The notes: a model not told the origin generated them from the letters alone. DNA of 35,880 nucleotides from Thermoanaerobaculaceae bacterium (GCA_013388425.1 JACADV010000062.1:1-35880); one strand, 5' to 3'. Counted from the stretch's first letter, positions 21,544 to 29,934 are shown. Numbers and translations are program-made.

Positions 21544-22569
21544 CTACACCACCAGCATGGCGTCGCCAAAGGAGTAGAAGCGGAAACCGCGCGCTATTGC
21601 CGTGCGGTACGCAGCCAGGACCCGCTCCCTGCCGGCAAACGCCGAAACCAGCATGAGGAGGGTGGAACGCGGCAGGTGGAAGTTGGTGAGGAGGGCCCCC
21701 ATGCCCAGGAAGCGGTAGGGCGGCGTGATGAAGAGCCGCGCCGTGGCGGCTCCGGCGCGCACCCTCCCCCCGCCAGCCCGCAAGGCATCCTCCAGCGCCC
21801 GGCAGGAGGTGGTACCCACACACACCACCCGCCGGCCAGCCGCCAGCGCCGCGTTGAGGGCCCGCGCCGTGGCTTCGGAGATCTCGTAGTCCTCGGGCTC
21901 CAGCACGTGCTGCCGGGGATCCTCGCTGCGCACCGGCCGGAAGGTGCCGGGACCCACGTGGAGCGTGACCGCAACGGCTTCCACCCCCCGCTCCGCCACT
22001 GCCGCCAGGAGCTCGCGGGTGAAGTGCAGACCGGCCGTGGGAGCGGCCACAGCCCGCCCCGCCCTGGCGTAGACGGTTTGGTAGCGCTGGCCATCCTCGC
22101 GGCTTGCACCCGAGGGCCGGCGAATGTAGGGCGGCAGCGGCACCTCTCCCACCACGTCCAGCTGCTCCTCGCCCAGGGGCGGGTCGAAGGCCACCCGCCA
22201 GCAGCCAGCTCCCGAGCGCTCCACCGGTATCGCCACGCCCTGCCGCAGGGTCAGCACCTCGCCCGCTCGCAGCCGCCCCGCCGGGCGGGCCATGGCCTCC
22301 CACTCGGCACCCAAAACTGGCCGCAAGAGCAGCAGCTCCACCTGGCCTCCGCTCCCCCGCCGGGCCCGCAGGCGCGCCGGGATGACCCGCACATCGTTGG
22401 TGAGCAGGAGGTCGCCCGGCGCAAGCAGCGCGCCCACCTGGCTCACCCGCCCTTCGCGCAGCAACCCCGTGCGCCGGTCCAGCACGAGCAGACGCGAGGT
22501 CCCTCGGGGCCGAGCCGTCTGGGCGATGGCTGCTTCCGGCAACTGGTAGTCAAAGTCGGCCGTCCGCAC
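21544..22569 (-). CDS. queA: S-adenosylmethionine:tRNA ribosyltransferase-isomerase QueA
   Basis: QueA transfers and isomerises the ribosyl part of SAM to 7-aminomethyl-7-deazaguanine in tRNA, forming epoxyqueuosine. The 341 residues match the family length. Signatures are MRTADFDYQLPEAAIAQ at the start, GDLLLTNDVRVIPARL, PLPPYIRRP, AAPTAGLHFT and the C-terminal TNFHLPRSTLLMLVSAFAG. The ATG lies at 22569. A TAGGAT -10-like box lies a few bases upstream on the minus strand, so any leader is very short. No other queuosine genes are in the window. The gene converges on sat. Confidence 0.96.
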   Translation of the reverse strand: MRTADFDYQLPEAAIAQTARPRGTSRLLVLDRRTGLLREGRVSQVGALLAPGDLLLTNDVRVIPARLRARRGSGGQVELLLLRPVLGAEWEAMARPAGRLRAGEVLTLRQGVAIPVERSGAGCWRVAFDPPLGEEQLDVVGEVPLPPYIRRPSGASREDGQRYQTVYARAGRAVAAPTAGLHFTRELLAAVAERGVEAVAVTLHVGPGTFRPVRSEDPRQHVLEPEDYEISEATARALNAALAAGRRVVCVGTTSCRALEDALRAGGGRVRAGAATARLFITPPYRFLGMGALLTNFHLPRSTLLMLVSAFAGRERVLAAYRTAIARGFRFYSFGDAMLVV

Positions 22570-22619
22570 GCCCGCATCCTAGCAGCACGCGCGGTGGCGC
22601 GCACGCGGGGCCCTTCCCC

Positions 22620-22829
22620 TCACAGTAGGTAGCGGCCCCCGGGCGCTGGCCGCCGACGCGGTCCTGCTCGCTCCTCCGCCAACAGCCGGGCAGCTGCCGA
22701 GAGGAACGCCAGGACCTCACGCTCCTGAGCTGGGCCGTGCCGCAGCCGGCGCGCGAGCCGGAAGGCGTGGCGTCGCCGTTCGTCCCTGGCCTCCAGCAGC
22801 ATGGCTGCCCGCTCCTCAGGCGAAAGCAC
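22620..22829 (-). CDS. Small protein paired with a nucleotidyltransferase (unknown function)
   Basis: The 69-residue product starts at a GTG (22829) inside the end of the nucleotidyltransferase gene, overlapping it by 14 bases in another frame. It is highly charged and probably helical, with many Arg, Glu and Ala residues (SPEERAAMLLEARDERRRHAF near the start), and ends in a basic Pro-rich tail. No known domain is recognised. A longer frame reaches 23159, but its first part is only the shadow of the nucleotidyltransferase. The overlap and size suggest a partner protein, perhaps in a toxin-antitoxin-like pair; that is inference. Confidence 0.55.
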   Translation of the reverse strand: MLSPEERAAMLLEARDERRRHAFRLARRLRHGPAQEREVLAFLSAAARLLAEERAGPRRRPAPGGRYLL

Positions 22830-23379
22830 CTTCCACCCCCCGCACCAGTTCGGCAAGTTCCGCCGACTCGCCGAAGAGGGCAAAGTACTCCTCGATGCGC
22901 CCCCGCTCCAACCCCGCCCGCCGCTCTGCCGCCGCCTCCAGGAGGGCGCGGATGTCCACCAGCTCCCCCCGCCGCCGCTCAGGATCGTTGACGAAGGCCT
23001 GCACCTTGAGGCCGATGAGATCCTCCACTTGGACCACAGGGACGGTGGGCCCATCGGGCTCGAGCCGCAGCCGCCGCGCCCGCGAGAGCATCGCCCGCGT
23101 GTGGGCACGCCGCGCGTGCAGCACGTCCAGCGGGCAGCGGCCGGGGGCCGCAGGGGCAAAGTGCGAGCTCTCCTCCCAGCGGTAGACGAGGCGGTACCCC
23201 AAATCCTGGAGCATCTCGTCCAGGAGCGGTGCCCAGCAGCCCTCCACCAGCAGGTCCACGTCCACGGTGCTCCGCACCACCCCGTAAAAGCCCATGGCCA
23301 CCCCGCCGATCACCGCCCAGGCGCAGCCGCGCTCCTGGAAGCGACCGCCCACAGCGACCAAGGTGGCGTAGAAGTCCAT
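22816..23379 (-). CDS. Nucleotidyltransferase-fold protein (AbiEii/MNT-like)
   Basis: The N-terminal region WAVIGGVAMGFYGVVRSTVDVDLLVE has the nucleotidyltransferase pattern: GG, then R-x-T-x-D-x-D-L with two metal-binding Asp residues. A helical C-terminal half follows. Such proteins are often toxins or antitoxins (AbiEii, MNT) or resistance-type nucleotidyltransferases; the substrate is unknown. The frame allows an ATG at 23394, but that codon overlaps a good -10 box (TACAAT on the minus strand, 23398-23393). The ATG at 23379, 13 bases past that box and just after GGGAGG, is preferred and gives 187 residues. The small overlapping downstream gene is probably its partner. Confidence 0.75.
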   Translation of the reverse strand: MDFYATLVAVGGRFQERGCAWAVIGGVAMGFYGVVRSTVDVDLLVEGCWAPLLDEMLQDLGYRLVYRWEESSHFAPAAPGRCPLDVLHARRAHTRAMLSRARRLRLEPDGPTVPVVQVEDLIGLKVQAFVNDPERRRGELVDIRALLEAAAERRAGLERGRIEEYFALFGESAELAELVRGVEGAFA

Positions 23380-23523
23380 GGGCCTCCCGGGCATTGTATC
23401 CCGCCCCTCGGGCGAGGAGGAATGCCTGTGCTAGCATCCGCGGCGACGCCAGGAGGCGGCAGGTGGGTGCGCTCGGGCGCGGGCACGGCCCTGCGCGCGG
23501 GTGGCCAACCGCGAGAGGTGAGC

Positions 23524-24120
23524 ATGGTTCGCAAGCCGGAGTTCACAGGTACCCTGGGGTTTCAACGCTTCTTCCAGGACCTCCTGCACCGGCGGTGGCG
23601 GCACCGCCAGTTCGTGGGGCTCGTCTTCCTCTTCCTGCTGGTGGCCTTTGCCGAGCCGTACCGCGCCCCCCGCCTGTTCGCCCCCGGAGCTACCCTCGCT
23701 CTGCTTGGCATCCTCGTCCGCCTGTGGGCCTCCGGCCACGTGAAGAAGGACAAGGAGCTCGCCACCACCGGACCGTACGCCCTCGTTCGCCACCCCCTCT
23801 ACGTGGGCAACGAACTCATCCTCGTTGGCTTCTGCCTCGCCTCAGCGCTGTGGTGGAGCGCCCTGGGGTGGGCGGTGATCTCCCTGCTCTTCTACCCCCC
23901 CGCCATCCGACACGAGGACGAGGTGCTGCACCGGCTCTTCGGCGCCGACTGGGAACGCTGGCGGGCCCACACCTTTGCACTCGTCCCGCGCTGGCCGGAG
24001 CAGGGCACAAAGGTGTTCGGCCGCTGGTCGTTCACCCAGAGCCTCAAGGCCAACGGCGAACCGCTCATTGCCGCCTTGCTCCTCTTCTTCCTCTACCTGA
24101 TCTGGCTGCGCCTGACCTGA
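23524..24120 (+). CDS. Isoprenylcysteine carboxyl methyltransferase (ICMT/PEMT)-family membrane protein
   Basis: The 198-residue integral membrane protein has four or five hydrophobic segments. It carries the family signature TTGPYALVRHPLYVGNELI and, later, a downstream RHEDEVLHRLFGADWERW block that completes the SAM-binding region. Bacterial members methylate isoprenoid or lipid-like substrates; the target here is unknown. The open frame begins far upstream, inside sequence antisense to the nucleotidyltransferase. The ATG at 23524 follows GAGAGGTGAGC and starts just before the conserved part. TAGCAT at 23432-23437 may be its -10 box. The kinase gene begins one base after its stop. Confidence 0.85.
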   Translation: MVRKPEFTGTLGFQRFFQDLLHRRWRHRQFVGLVFLFLLVAFAEPYRAPRLFAPGATLALLGILVRLWASGHVKKDKELATTGPYALVRHPLYVGNELILVGFCLASALWWSALGWAVISLLFYPPAIRHEDEVLHRLFGADWERWRAHTFALVPRWPEQGTKVFGRWSFTQSLKANGEPLIAALLLFFLYLIWLRLT

Positions 24121-24121
24121 G

Positions 24122-24829
24122 GTGGCGGTGGAGTGGCCCGCCCAGGCTCCCAGCCCAGAGGCGCTGTGCCGCTTCGTGGCGGAGGCTGCCCGACAACGGC
24201 GCCACCTCCTGGGGCGTGGCTACCAGGCGGCCATCTACCTGTGGGGGAGCGGTGATTTCCGCCTGGTGATCAAGGCCGCCACCGGCTGGTGGCCGCTGCG
24301 CCTGGTACGTCAGTGGATGCTGCACCGGGAGTACCGCGCCTACCGCCTCCTCGAGGGCGTGGCCGGCGTGCCCCGTTGCTACGGCCTCCTGGCGGGTCGC
24401 TACCTGGTCCTGGAGTTCGTCCCCGGCCAGCCCCGTCACGAGGCGGCCATTGCCGACCGCCCGGTGTTCTTTGCCGAGCTCTTCGCCACCATCCAGGAGA
24501 TGCACCGGCGCGGCGTGGCCCACGGCGACATCCAGAAGCGCGACAACCTGCTGGTGGTGGAGGGGCGCCACCCCTGCATCCTGGACTTTGGCGCTGCGGT
24601 GGTGCGCAAAGAGGGGTTCGCCCCCATCAACCACTGGCTGTTTCGCTTCCTCTCCCGCCTCGATTGCAACACCTGGGTGAAGCTCAAGAGCGGCGGCCGC
24701 GTGGGCGAGGCCAGCGAGGCCGACCTGGCCTACTACCACCGCACCTGGCTCGAACGAGCGGCACGGGCCGTGAAGCGCATGTACACGGCGCCCCGCCGCT
24801 GGTGGCGGCACCGGGCCACGCGCCCGTAA
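24122..24829 (+). CDS. Small protein-kinase-fold enzyme (lipopolysaccharide-kinase/RIO-like)
   Basis: The 235-residue protein has kinase-fold motifs: VIK with Lys51, HREYRAYRLLEGV with Glu70, the catalytic loop HGDIQKRDNLL with Asp136 and Asn142, and LDFGAA with Asp155. It lacks a full-length C-lobe, like the WaaP/Kdo-kinase and Bud32/RIO-like small kinases. A basic, aromatic C-terminus (VKRMYTAPRRWWRHR) suggests membrane contact. It starts with GTG one base after the methyltransferase stop, so the two are probably co-expressed; together they could modify an envelope lipid, which is inference. Confidence 0.75.
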   Translation: MAVEWPAQAPSPEALCRFVAEAARQRRHLLGRGYQAAIYLWGSGDFRLVIKAATGWWPLRLVRQWMLHREYRAYRLLEGVAGVPRCYGLLAGRYLVLEFVPGQPRHEAAIADRPVFFAELFATIQEMHRRGVAHGDIQKRDNLLVVEGRHPCILDFGAAVVRKEGFAPINHWLFRFLSRLDCNTWVKLKSGGRVGEASEADLAYYHRTWLERAARAVKRMYTAPRRWWRHRATRP

Positions 24830-24856
24830 GGGCTCACTCGCCTCTGCTCGCGCCTA

Positions 24857-25321
24857 TTACCCCTCCTCGGGCAGCCACTGGTGCAGCCGGTGGCAGATCT
24901 CCGCCCCCACCAGAGCCTCACCCGCCTCCAGGATCTCCCTGGCCACCGCCAACGGATCGCCCTTCCCTTCCCAGTGCTCCCCGAGCACATTGGCGAATCC
25001 ACGGCACGAGAGGTGGTCCACCACCATGGCTGCCAGCACCAGGTCGTCCCGAAAGCCCGAGGGGCCCACCACACCCTCGGGGATGAGGTCGAACGGCGCC
25101 ACGATGTACTTGAGGGCACTCAGGACTGCGCTGCGCTCCCGGGTTGGGACGCGCCCATCCAGCGCCACCCCCACCAGCGCCACGAACAGCTCCGGCAGGT
25201 GGGCGTACAGGGCAGCTGCGGGAAACTCCCGCGCCTCCTCGCTGGCCAGCCAGTCGTGGACGCGCCGCTCGAGCCGCTGCCGGAAAGAATGCAGGCACTC
25301 TCCAGTCGTTTGCGCAGCCAC
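24857..25321 (-). CDS. YkvA-like (DUF1232) protein
   Basis: The central segment LKYIVAPFDLIPEGVVGPSG followed by FRDDLVLAAMVVDHL matches the DUF1232/YkvA signature (P-x-D-L-I-P then D-D). The function of this family is not known. The frame is open to 25456, but the GTG at 25321, preceded by AAGGAGG, gives a 154-residue product beginning MAAQTTGECLHSFRQRL; the sequence upstream of it looks non-coding. Unlike many YkvA proteins it has no clear transmembrane helix around the motif. It converges on the kinase gene with a 27-base gap and no visible terminator. Confidence 0.75.
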   Translation of the reverse strand: MAAQTTGECLHSFRQRLERRVHDWLASEEAREFPAAALYAHLPELFVALVGVALDGRVPTRERSAVLSALKYIVAPFDLIPEGVVGPSGFRDDLVLAAMVVDHLSCRGFANVLGEHWEGKGDPLAVAREILEAGEALVGAEICHRLHQWLPEEG

Positions 25322-25424
25322 CGCACTCCTCCTTCTGGGCCACCGCGTCGGACCGCGATGCCCCGCCCTCCCATGGCTGCCCGTGGTACGCACACTCACG
25401 CCCCCGGGTTCGCTGCCCGCCACC

Positions 25425-26672
25425 TTACCCCCCCTCGGCCACCGTCCCCGGCCCATCGTCCAGCCGGCGTCCCCGCGTTTCGGGGAGCCAGAGCGCTACC
25501 ACGGCCGCCAGGAGGAAACTTGCCGTCACCAGCTTGAACGCCGAGCCGAGACCGATGCGGAGGGCCAGCGATCCCACCGCCAGCGGGGCGATGGCGCTGA
25601 TCCCCCGCCCCACGTTGTAGGTGAACCCCTGGGCGGTGGCGCGCAGCGAGGTGGGGAAAAGCTCGGCCGTGATCGTCCCAAAACCCACGAAGTAGCCCGT
25701 GCCAAAGAAGGCCACCAGCGGCCCCAGCAGGAGCAACGCCGTGGCGTCGCGAACGCTGCCGTACACACCCACCAAGGCCGCAGCCACCAGCAGGTAGCCC
25801 ACGTACGCCCGCTTCCGGCCCAGGCGGTCGGCGAGCGCCCCAAAGGTGAGATAACCGAGCCACATCCCCACCTGCATGAGCACCACCCAGGTGGACGTGC
25901 CCACGATGCTGAGGCCGGCGCCCCCGGCGCTCACCGGCAGGCCCAAGTAGCTGGGGATCCAGGTGAAAAGCCCCCACCAAGCAAACATGGTGGCGGCGCT
26001 CACCGTGGAGGTGATGGCCACCCAGCGCCGCCAGGGCGGCCGGAAGAGCCGGCCCACCTCGCCCATCCCTTTTCCCTGCCGGCGGCTCGACCGCCACACC
26101 TCCGGTTCCTGCACGTGGCGGCGGATCCAGAAGGTCACCAGCGCCGGCAGCACCCCCACGAAGAACACCGCTCGCCACCCCAGCCGCGGTAACACCAGGG
26201 CGGTCACTGCGGCCGCTGCCGCGTACCCCACAGCCCAGGCGCTCTGCATCACCCCCAACGCCTTGCCGCGGTGTTCCGAGGGCCACGTCTCCGCCACCAG
26301 CGCCGCTCCCGTGGCCCACTCACCCCCCATCCCCAGGCCCAAGAACACCCGGAACACCGCAAGCTGGGGGACGGTACGCGCCAACCCGCAGGCAGCGGTG
26401 AAGAGCGAGTAGACGAGGATGCTGACCCGCATCGCCCAGGTGCGGCCGAGCCGGTCCGCCAGCACCCCCACCACCGCCCCACCCACCGCCGAGGAGGCCA
26501 GGGTGAGTGAGGCCAAAAGCCCCCCCGTTTGGGCGCTCATCCCCAGCTCGCGCATGAGGTGGGCCAGGACCATGGCGTAGAGCATCACGTCCATGCCGTC
26601 CAGGGCCCACCCCAGCCAGGCGGCAAGCAGCGCTCGCCGGGCTTCGGGGGGGCCGGCACGAAACCACCCCAT
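25425..26672 (-). CDS. MFS transporter, last gene of the 5-oxoprolinase operon
   Basis: The 415-residue protein has about 12 hydrophobic segments and major-facilitator signatures: DGMDVMLYAMVL in helix 1, GVLADRLGRTWAMR in the loop after helix 2, and the matching GALADRLGRKRAYVG in the second half. The helix-1 Asp pattern and RxxxGxxxG-like segments resemble proton-coupled carboxylate importers (the AAHS/sialate group). Its ATG overlaps the pxpC stop by one base (TGATG). The earlier in-frame starts up to 26813 lie inside pxpC and are rejected. Context suggests 5-oxoproline or a related carboxylate as substrate, which is inference. Confidence 0.88.
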   Translation of the reverse strand: MGWFRAGPPEARRALLAAWLGWALDGMDVMLYAMVLAHLMRELGMSAQTGGLLASLTLASSAVGGAVVGVLADRLGRTWAMRVSILVYSLFTAACGLARTVPQLAVFRVFLGLGMGGEWATGAALVAETWPSEHRGKALGVMQSAWAVGYAAAAAVTALVLPRLGWRAVFFVGVLPALVTFWIRRHVQEPEVWRSSRRQGKGMGEVGRLFRPPWRRWVAITSTVSAATMFAWWGLFTWIPSYLGLPVSAGGAGLSIVGTSTWVVLMQVGMWLGYLTFGALADRLGRKRAYVGYLLVAAALVGVYGSVRDATALLLLGPLVAFFGTGYFVGFGTITAELFPTSLRATAQGFTYNVGRGISAIAPLAVGSLALRIGLGSAFKLVTASFLLAAVVALWLPETRGRRLDDGPGTVAEGG

Positions 26673-27595
26673 CACGGCAGCACCGCCGTAGCCAGCAGGG
26701 CCTCCAGCTCGCGGTGCGCCTGGCGTGCAGTGGCCGCGCTCACTGCCCGAAAGCGTACCCCATGCCCGGGCCACAGCTGCGCCGCCTTGGGGATGTCGGC
26801 GGCAATCACACACCCCACCACCTCGTACCCGCCCACGGTGGGTCGATCGGCCATGAGCAGGATCGGCTGCCCATCCGGGGGAACCTGGATGGCGCCCGGT
26901 GGGACCGGTTCGGAGAAGGCATCCGCCCGCGGGGACACCGGCAGGGGCGGGCCCTGGAACCGGTAACCGGTGCGGTTTGCGTGCGGCGACAGGCGGTAAC
27001 TGGCTGCCTCCAGAGCCCGGGCGGCCGCAGCGGCCCTGCCGGCTTTGGGGACGAACCGCAACTCGAAGGGGGGCGCGTAGGCTCGCCGCACCGACAGGCG
27101 CGCCCGCCGCGCCGTCGCGTTGCTCCCCCCCGCAACGCTCAGGCGGTCGCCGGCTGCAAGAGCCCTCCCCGCCACGCCACCAATCCCGGCGTCCAGGTCG
27201 GTGGCCGCGCTCCCCAGCACCTTTGGCACTGCCAAGCCGCCGGGGAACGCCAGGTAGCAGCGCGCCCCCTGCTGGCGCCGACCAAAGCGCAGCACGGCCC
27301 CGGCCCGGGCGAACTGGGTGGTCCAGGGCTCGAGGGGTACGCCATCCAGGGTGGCGCCGAGATTCGCGCCGGCAAGGGCGAACGCCGCAGCACCGAGGAA
27401 CTCGATCTCAGCACCCACCCCCGTCACCTCGAGCGCCGGTGCGTCGTCGGCGTTGCCCAAGAGCCGGTTGGCAATGCGCAGGGCAAAGGGGTCCATGGCC
27501 CCGGAAGGGGACACCCCGAAGCGCCCCAGGCCAGGTCGGCCCAAGTCCTGCACCGTGGTGAGCAGCCCCGGGCGGTGCACCAAGAGGTCCGTCAT
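26672..27595 (-). CDS. pxpC: 5-oxoprolinase subunit C (KipA-like)
   Basis: PxpC acts with PxpA and PxpB to open 5-oxoproline to glutamate at the cost of ATP. The 307-residue protein starts MTDLLVHRPGLLTTVQDLGR and continues GRFGVSPSGAMDPFALRIAN, hallmark sequence of the KipA/biotin-dependent-carboxylase-like family. Further marks are RTGYRFQGPPL and ILLMADRPTVGGYEVVG near the end. The ATG at 27595 overlaps the pxpA stop by four bases (ATGA). Upstream in-frame codons to 27694 lie inside pxpA and are not used. The MFS gene starts in the stop codon. Confidence 0.95.
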   Translation of the reverse strand: MTDLLVHRPGLLTTVQDLGRPGLGRFGVSPSGAMDPFALRIANRLLGNADDAPALEVTGVGAEIEFLGAAAFALAGANLGATLDGVPLEPWTTQFARAGAVLRFGRRQQGARCYLAFPGGLAVPKVLGSAATDLDAGIGGVAGRALAAGDRLSVAGGSNATARRARLSVRRAYAPPFELRFVPKAGRAAAAARALEAASYRLSPHANRTGYRFQGPPLPVSPRADAFSEPVPPGAIQVPPDGQPILLMADRPTVGGYEVVGCVIAADIPKAAQLWPGHGVRFRAVSAATARQAHRELEALLATAVLP

Positions 27596-28359
27596 CGCCG
27601 CGCCAGGGGGCGCACCTCCAGGCCTGCCTGGAGCAGGGCAGCGCGCACTGCCCGGGCAAAGGCCACCGCCGCGGGGTTGTCGCCGTGCAGGCACACGGTA
27701 TCGGCACGCAGCCGCACCACCTCGCCGCTCACCGCGCGCACCGTCCCCGCCGTGACTATCTCCACCAGGCGGGCTGCCGCCTCCTCCGGGTCGTGGACGA
27801 ACGCGTCGGGGCGCTGCCGCGGCGTCAGGGAGCCGTCGGCCAGGTAGGTGCGGTCAGCAAAAACCTCGGCGGCAAAGGGCACACCGGCCGCCTCGGCGGC
27901 CCGCTCCAGCGCCGAAAACGGCGGCCCCACCAGCACCAGCTCCGCGCCTGCAGCGCCGGTGGCAGCGGCAACCGCTTCCGCGAGCATCGGGTCCGCGGCC
28001 GCCATGGCGTAGAGGGCACCGTGCGGCTTCACGTGCGCCAGCTCCACCCCCACCGACCGGGCCACGGCTGCCAGCGCGCCAATCTGGTAGAGGGTCATGG
28101 CGTAGGTTTCTGCGGCCGACACGGCCATGGCGCGACGCCCGAACCCCAGCCGATCAGGCAGGCCGGGGTGGGCACCCACCGCCACGCCGGCGCGCCGAGC
28201 CAGCTCCACCGTGGCGCGCATGGTGAGCGGGTCGCCGGCGTGGAACCCGCAGGCCACGTTGGCGGACGTGATGAACTCCATCACCTCCTCGTCGTGGCCC
28301 ATGCGCCAGGGGCCGTAGCTCTCGCCGAGATCGCAGTTGAGATCGATGGAGCGACTCAC
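27592..28359 (-). CDS. pxpA: 5-oxoprolinase subunit A (LamB/YcsF family)
   Basis: The 255-residue protein begins MSRSIDLNCDLGESYGPW and continues MEFITSANVACGFHAGDP, the defining LamB/YcsF signature. Later motifs are AHPGLPDRLGFGRR, HVKPHGALY and TVCLHGDN. It is the likely catalytic partner that acts on the phosphorylated oxoproline ring. The start is a GTG at 28359, overlapping the pxpB stop by four bases (GTGA), with GGGAGGG upstream. The longer frame to 28770 overlaps pxpB and is rejected. Length is normal. Confidence 0.96.
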   Translation of the reverse strand: MSRSIDLNCDLGESYGPWRMGHDEEVMEFITSANVACGFHAGDPLTMRATVELARRAGVAVGAHPGLPDRLGFGRRAMAVSAAETYAMTLYQIGALAAVARSVGVELAHVKPHGALYAMAAADPMLAEAVAAATGAAGAELVLVGPPFSALERAAEAAGVPFAAEVFADRTYLADGSLTPRQRPDAFVHDPEEAAARLVEIVTAGTVRAVSGEVVRLRADTVCLHGDNPAAVAFARAVRAALLQAGLEVRPLARR

Positions 28360-29036
28360 ACCACCCTCCCTGTCTCCCCGCCCAGCTCCTCGTAGGTACA
28401 CCGGTCGATGGGCTGGAAGCGCACCACTTGGCCAACCCCAAGGAGGAACGGCTCGGGGCGCTGGGGGTCGAAGATCCGCACCGGCGTGCGACCCAGGATC
28501 CACCACCCGCCGGGGCTGCGCACCGGGTAGATGCCCGTCTGTCGCCCGGCGATGGCCACGGAACCCGGCGGCACCGAAAGTCGCGGTGTATCGCGGCGGG
28601 GGGTGACGAGCGCGTCGTCCAGGAAGCCCAGGTACGGAAAACCAGGTTTGAAACCCAGGGCGTACACGGTGTACGGCCGCCCTGCGTGCCGGGCGATCAC
28701 CTCCTCCACCGACAGGCCGTGCCGCCGCGCCACCTCCTCCAGATCGGGGGCCACCTCGGGGTCGTACCACACCGGCACGGTCACGCTCCGGCGCACGGGC
28801 GAAGCGTCTGCCCTGGCGGCGGCAGCAGCGCGGATCGCCCGCCGCACCACGGAAGCGTCGGTTCGCCCCGGATCGAAGATGACCAAGAGGGAACCCCAGG
28901 CCGGCACGCAGTCCACAAGCCAGACGGGGCGGGATCGCTCGAGCTGGCGCAGCACCCCATCCAGAGCCTGGGGCACAGCCGGATCGCTAGGGTCGCCGAA
29001 GCGTGCAAGAAGCGCCTGCTCGCTCACCACCTGCAC
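28356..29036 (-). CDS. pxpB: 5-oxoprolinase subunit B (KipI-like)
   Basis: The first gene of the oxoprolinase operon encodes a 226-residue KipI-like protein. Signatures are the early SEQALLARFGD, VPVWYDPEVAPDLEEVA, ALGFKPGFPYLGFLD, RLSVPPGSVAIAGRQTGIYP and SPGGWWILGRTP. The family provides the ATP-dependent half of the reaction with PxpC. The GTG at 29036 is preferred because GGAGAGGGG precedes it. The ATG at 29102 would add 22 basic residues unlike the family. The order pxpB-pxpA-pxpC-MFS with four-base or one-base overlaps indicates one translationally coupled unit. Confidence 0.95.
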   Translation of the reverse strand: MQVVSEQALLARFGDPSDPAVPQALDGVLRQLERSRPVWLVDCVPAWGSLLVIFDPGRTDASVVRRAIRAAAAARADASPVRRSVTVPVWYDPEVAPDLEEVARRHGLSVEEVIARHAGRPYTVYALGFKPGFPYLGFLDDALVTPRRDTPRLSVPPGSVAIAGRQTGIYPVRSPGGWWILGRTPVRIFDPQRPEPFLLGVGQVVRFQPIDRCTYEELGGETGRVV

Positions 29037-29155
29037 GGCAAAGCCCCTCTCCCCGCCAACTCCTCGCCTGCTCCCCTTCGACTCGCTGTGCCTTCGCCGC
29101 ATCGCGCTTCAGGACCGTGCCTCGCTTGCAGCCTCACCATGAGCGTCCGCGGCCA

Positions 29156-29192
29156 CCGTGTCAAGCGCGTTAGAGACAGCAGCTCGACACGG
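29156..29192 (-). terminator. Possible terminator hairpin downstream of mntP
   Basis: On the minus strand, 29192-29182 pairs with 29166-29156 in an 11-bp stem (one G-T pair, loop 15 bases), five bases after the mntP stop. No T run follows, so it may be a weak or Rho-assisted terminator. Confidence 0.4.
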
Positions 29193-29196
29193 GCCG

Positions 29197-29757
29197 TCAC
29201 CCGGTCAGGTGCTGCACGAGGATCCGCACGCCAATCCCGATCAGCACCAGCCCGCCCAGCACTTCCATCCTCCGGCCAAACACCCGCCCCAGCCTCGCCC
29301 CTGCCTTCAGGGCCACGAGGGAAAGGGCCGCCGTGACGAGACCGATCACTGCGCTGGGGAGCCAGATGTTCACCCCCACCAGGGCCAGCGACAGCCCCAC
29401 CGCAAAGGCGTCAATGCTGGTGGCCAGCGCCAGCAGCACGAGGGTGAGTCCCCTGGATGGGTCGGGCGCGACCCGGCGCGGTTCGTCGCCGCTGGCAGCC
29501 AGGATCATGCGGCCGCCCACGAACGAGAGCAGAGCGAACGCCACCCAGTGGTCGGCGGCAGCGATCCGGCTCGCCACCGTGCTGCCCGCCAGCCACCCCA
29601 GCACTGGCATTAGGAACTGGAACAACCCAAAGTGGAAGGAGAGGCGGAACACCGGCCGCATGCCGGCGGCGCGGCCAGCAGCGCCCACACCCAGGCTCAC
29701 CGCGCACGCGTCCATGGCCAGCGCCACCGCCAAAAGCCCGATCTCCAGCGGGCCCAT
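29197..29757 (-). CDS. mntP: Manganese efflux pump MntP
   Basis: The 186-residue membrane protein has the two-fold repeat of MntP (DUF204), with about six hydrophobic helices. The paired motifs are ALAMDACAVSLGVGA near the N-terminus and ALATSIDAFAVGLSLAL in the second half; their Asp residues carry the Mn2+ ion. The C-terminus KAGARLGRVFGRRMEVLGGLVLIGIGVRIL is also typical. The ATG at 29757 gives the normal length. A GTG nine bases upstream, with GGGAG at six bases, is an equally possible start. No yybP-ykoY manganese riboswitch is visible upstream. It lies between the oxoprolinase operon and the aminotransferase fusion, all on the minus strand. Confidence 0.92.
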   Translation of the reverse strand: MGPLEIGLLAVALAMDACAVSLGVGAAGRAAGMRPVFRLSFHFGLFQFLMPVLGWLAGSTVASRIAAADHWVAFALLSFVGGRMILAASGDEPRRVAPDPSRGLTLVLLALATSIDAFAVGLSLALVGVNIWLPSAVIGLVTAALSLVALKAGARLGRVFGRRMEVLGGLVLIGIGVRILVQHLTG

Positions 29758-29934
29758 CACGCTCACGAGCCGCTCCCGGAGCTCTCGAGCTCGCCGCCAC
29801 GCCGCTGCGCCTGCCAACGCCCCATCGGCACATGGTACCGGGAAGAACTGCCAGTGCCTACTGCGCTACCACCCGGGAAAAGCGCCGCTCGTCCCCACCC
29901 ACTGGCGCGCAACGCGACCGGACCAGGCCTCGTC

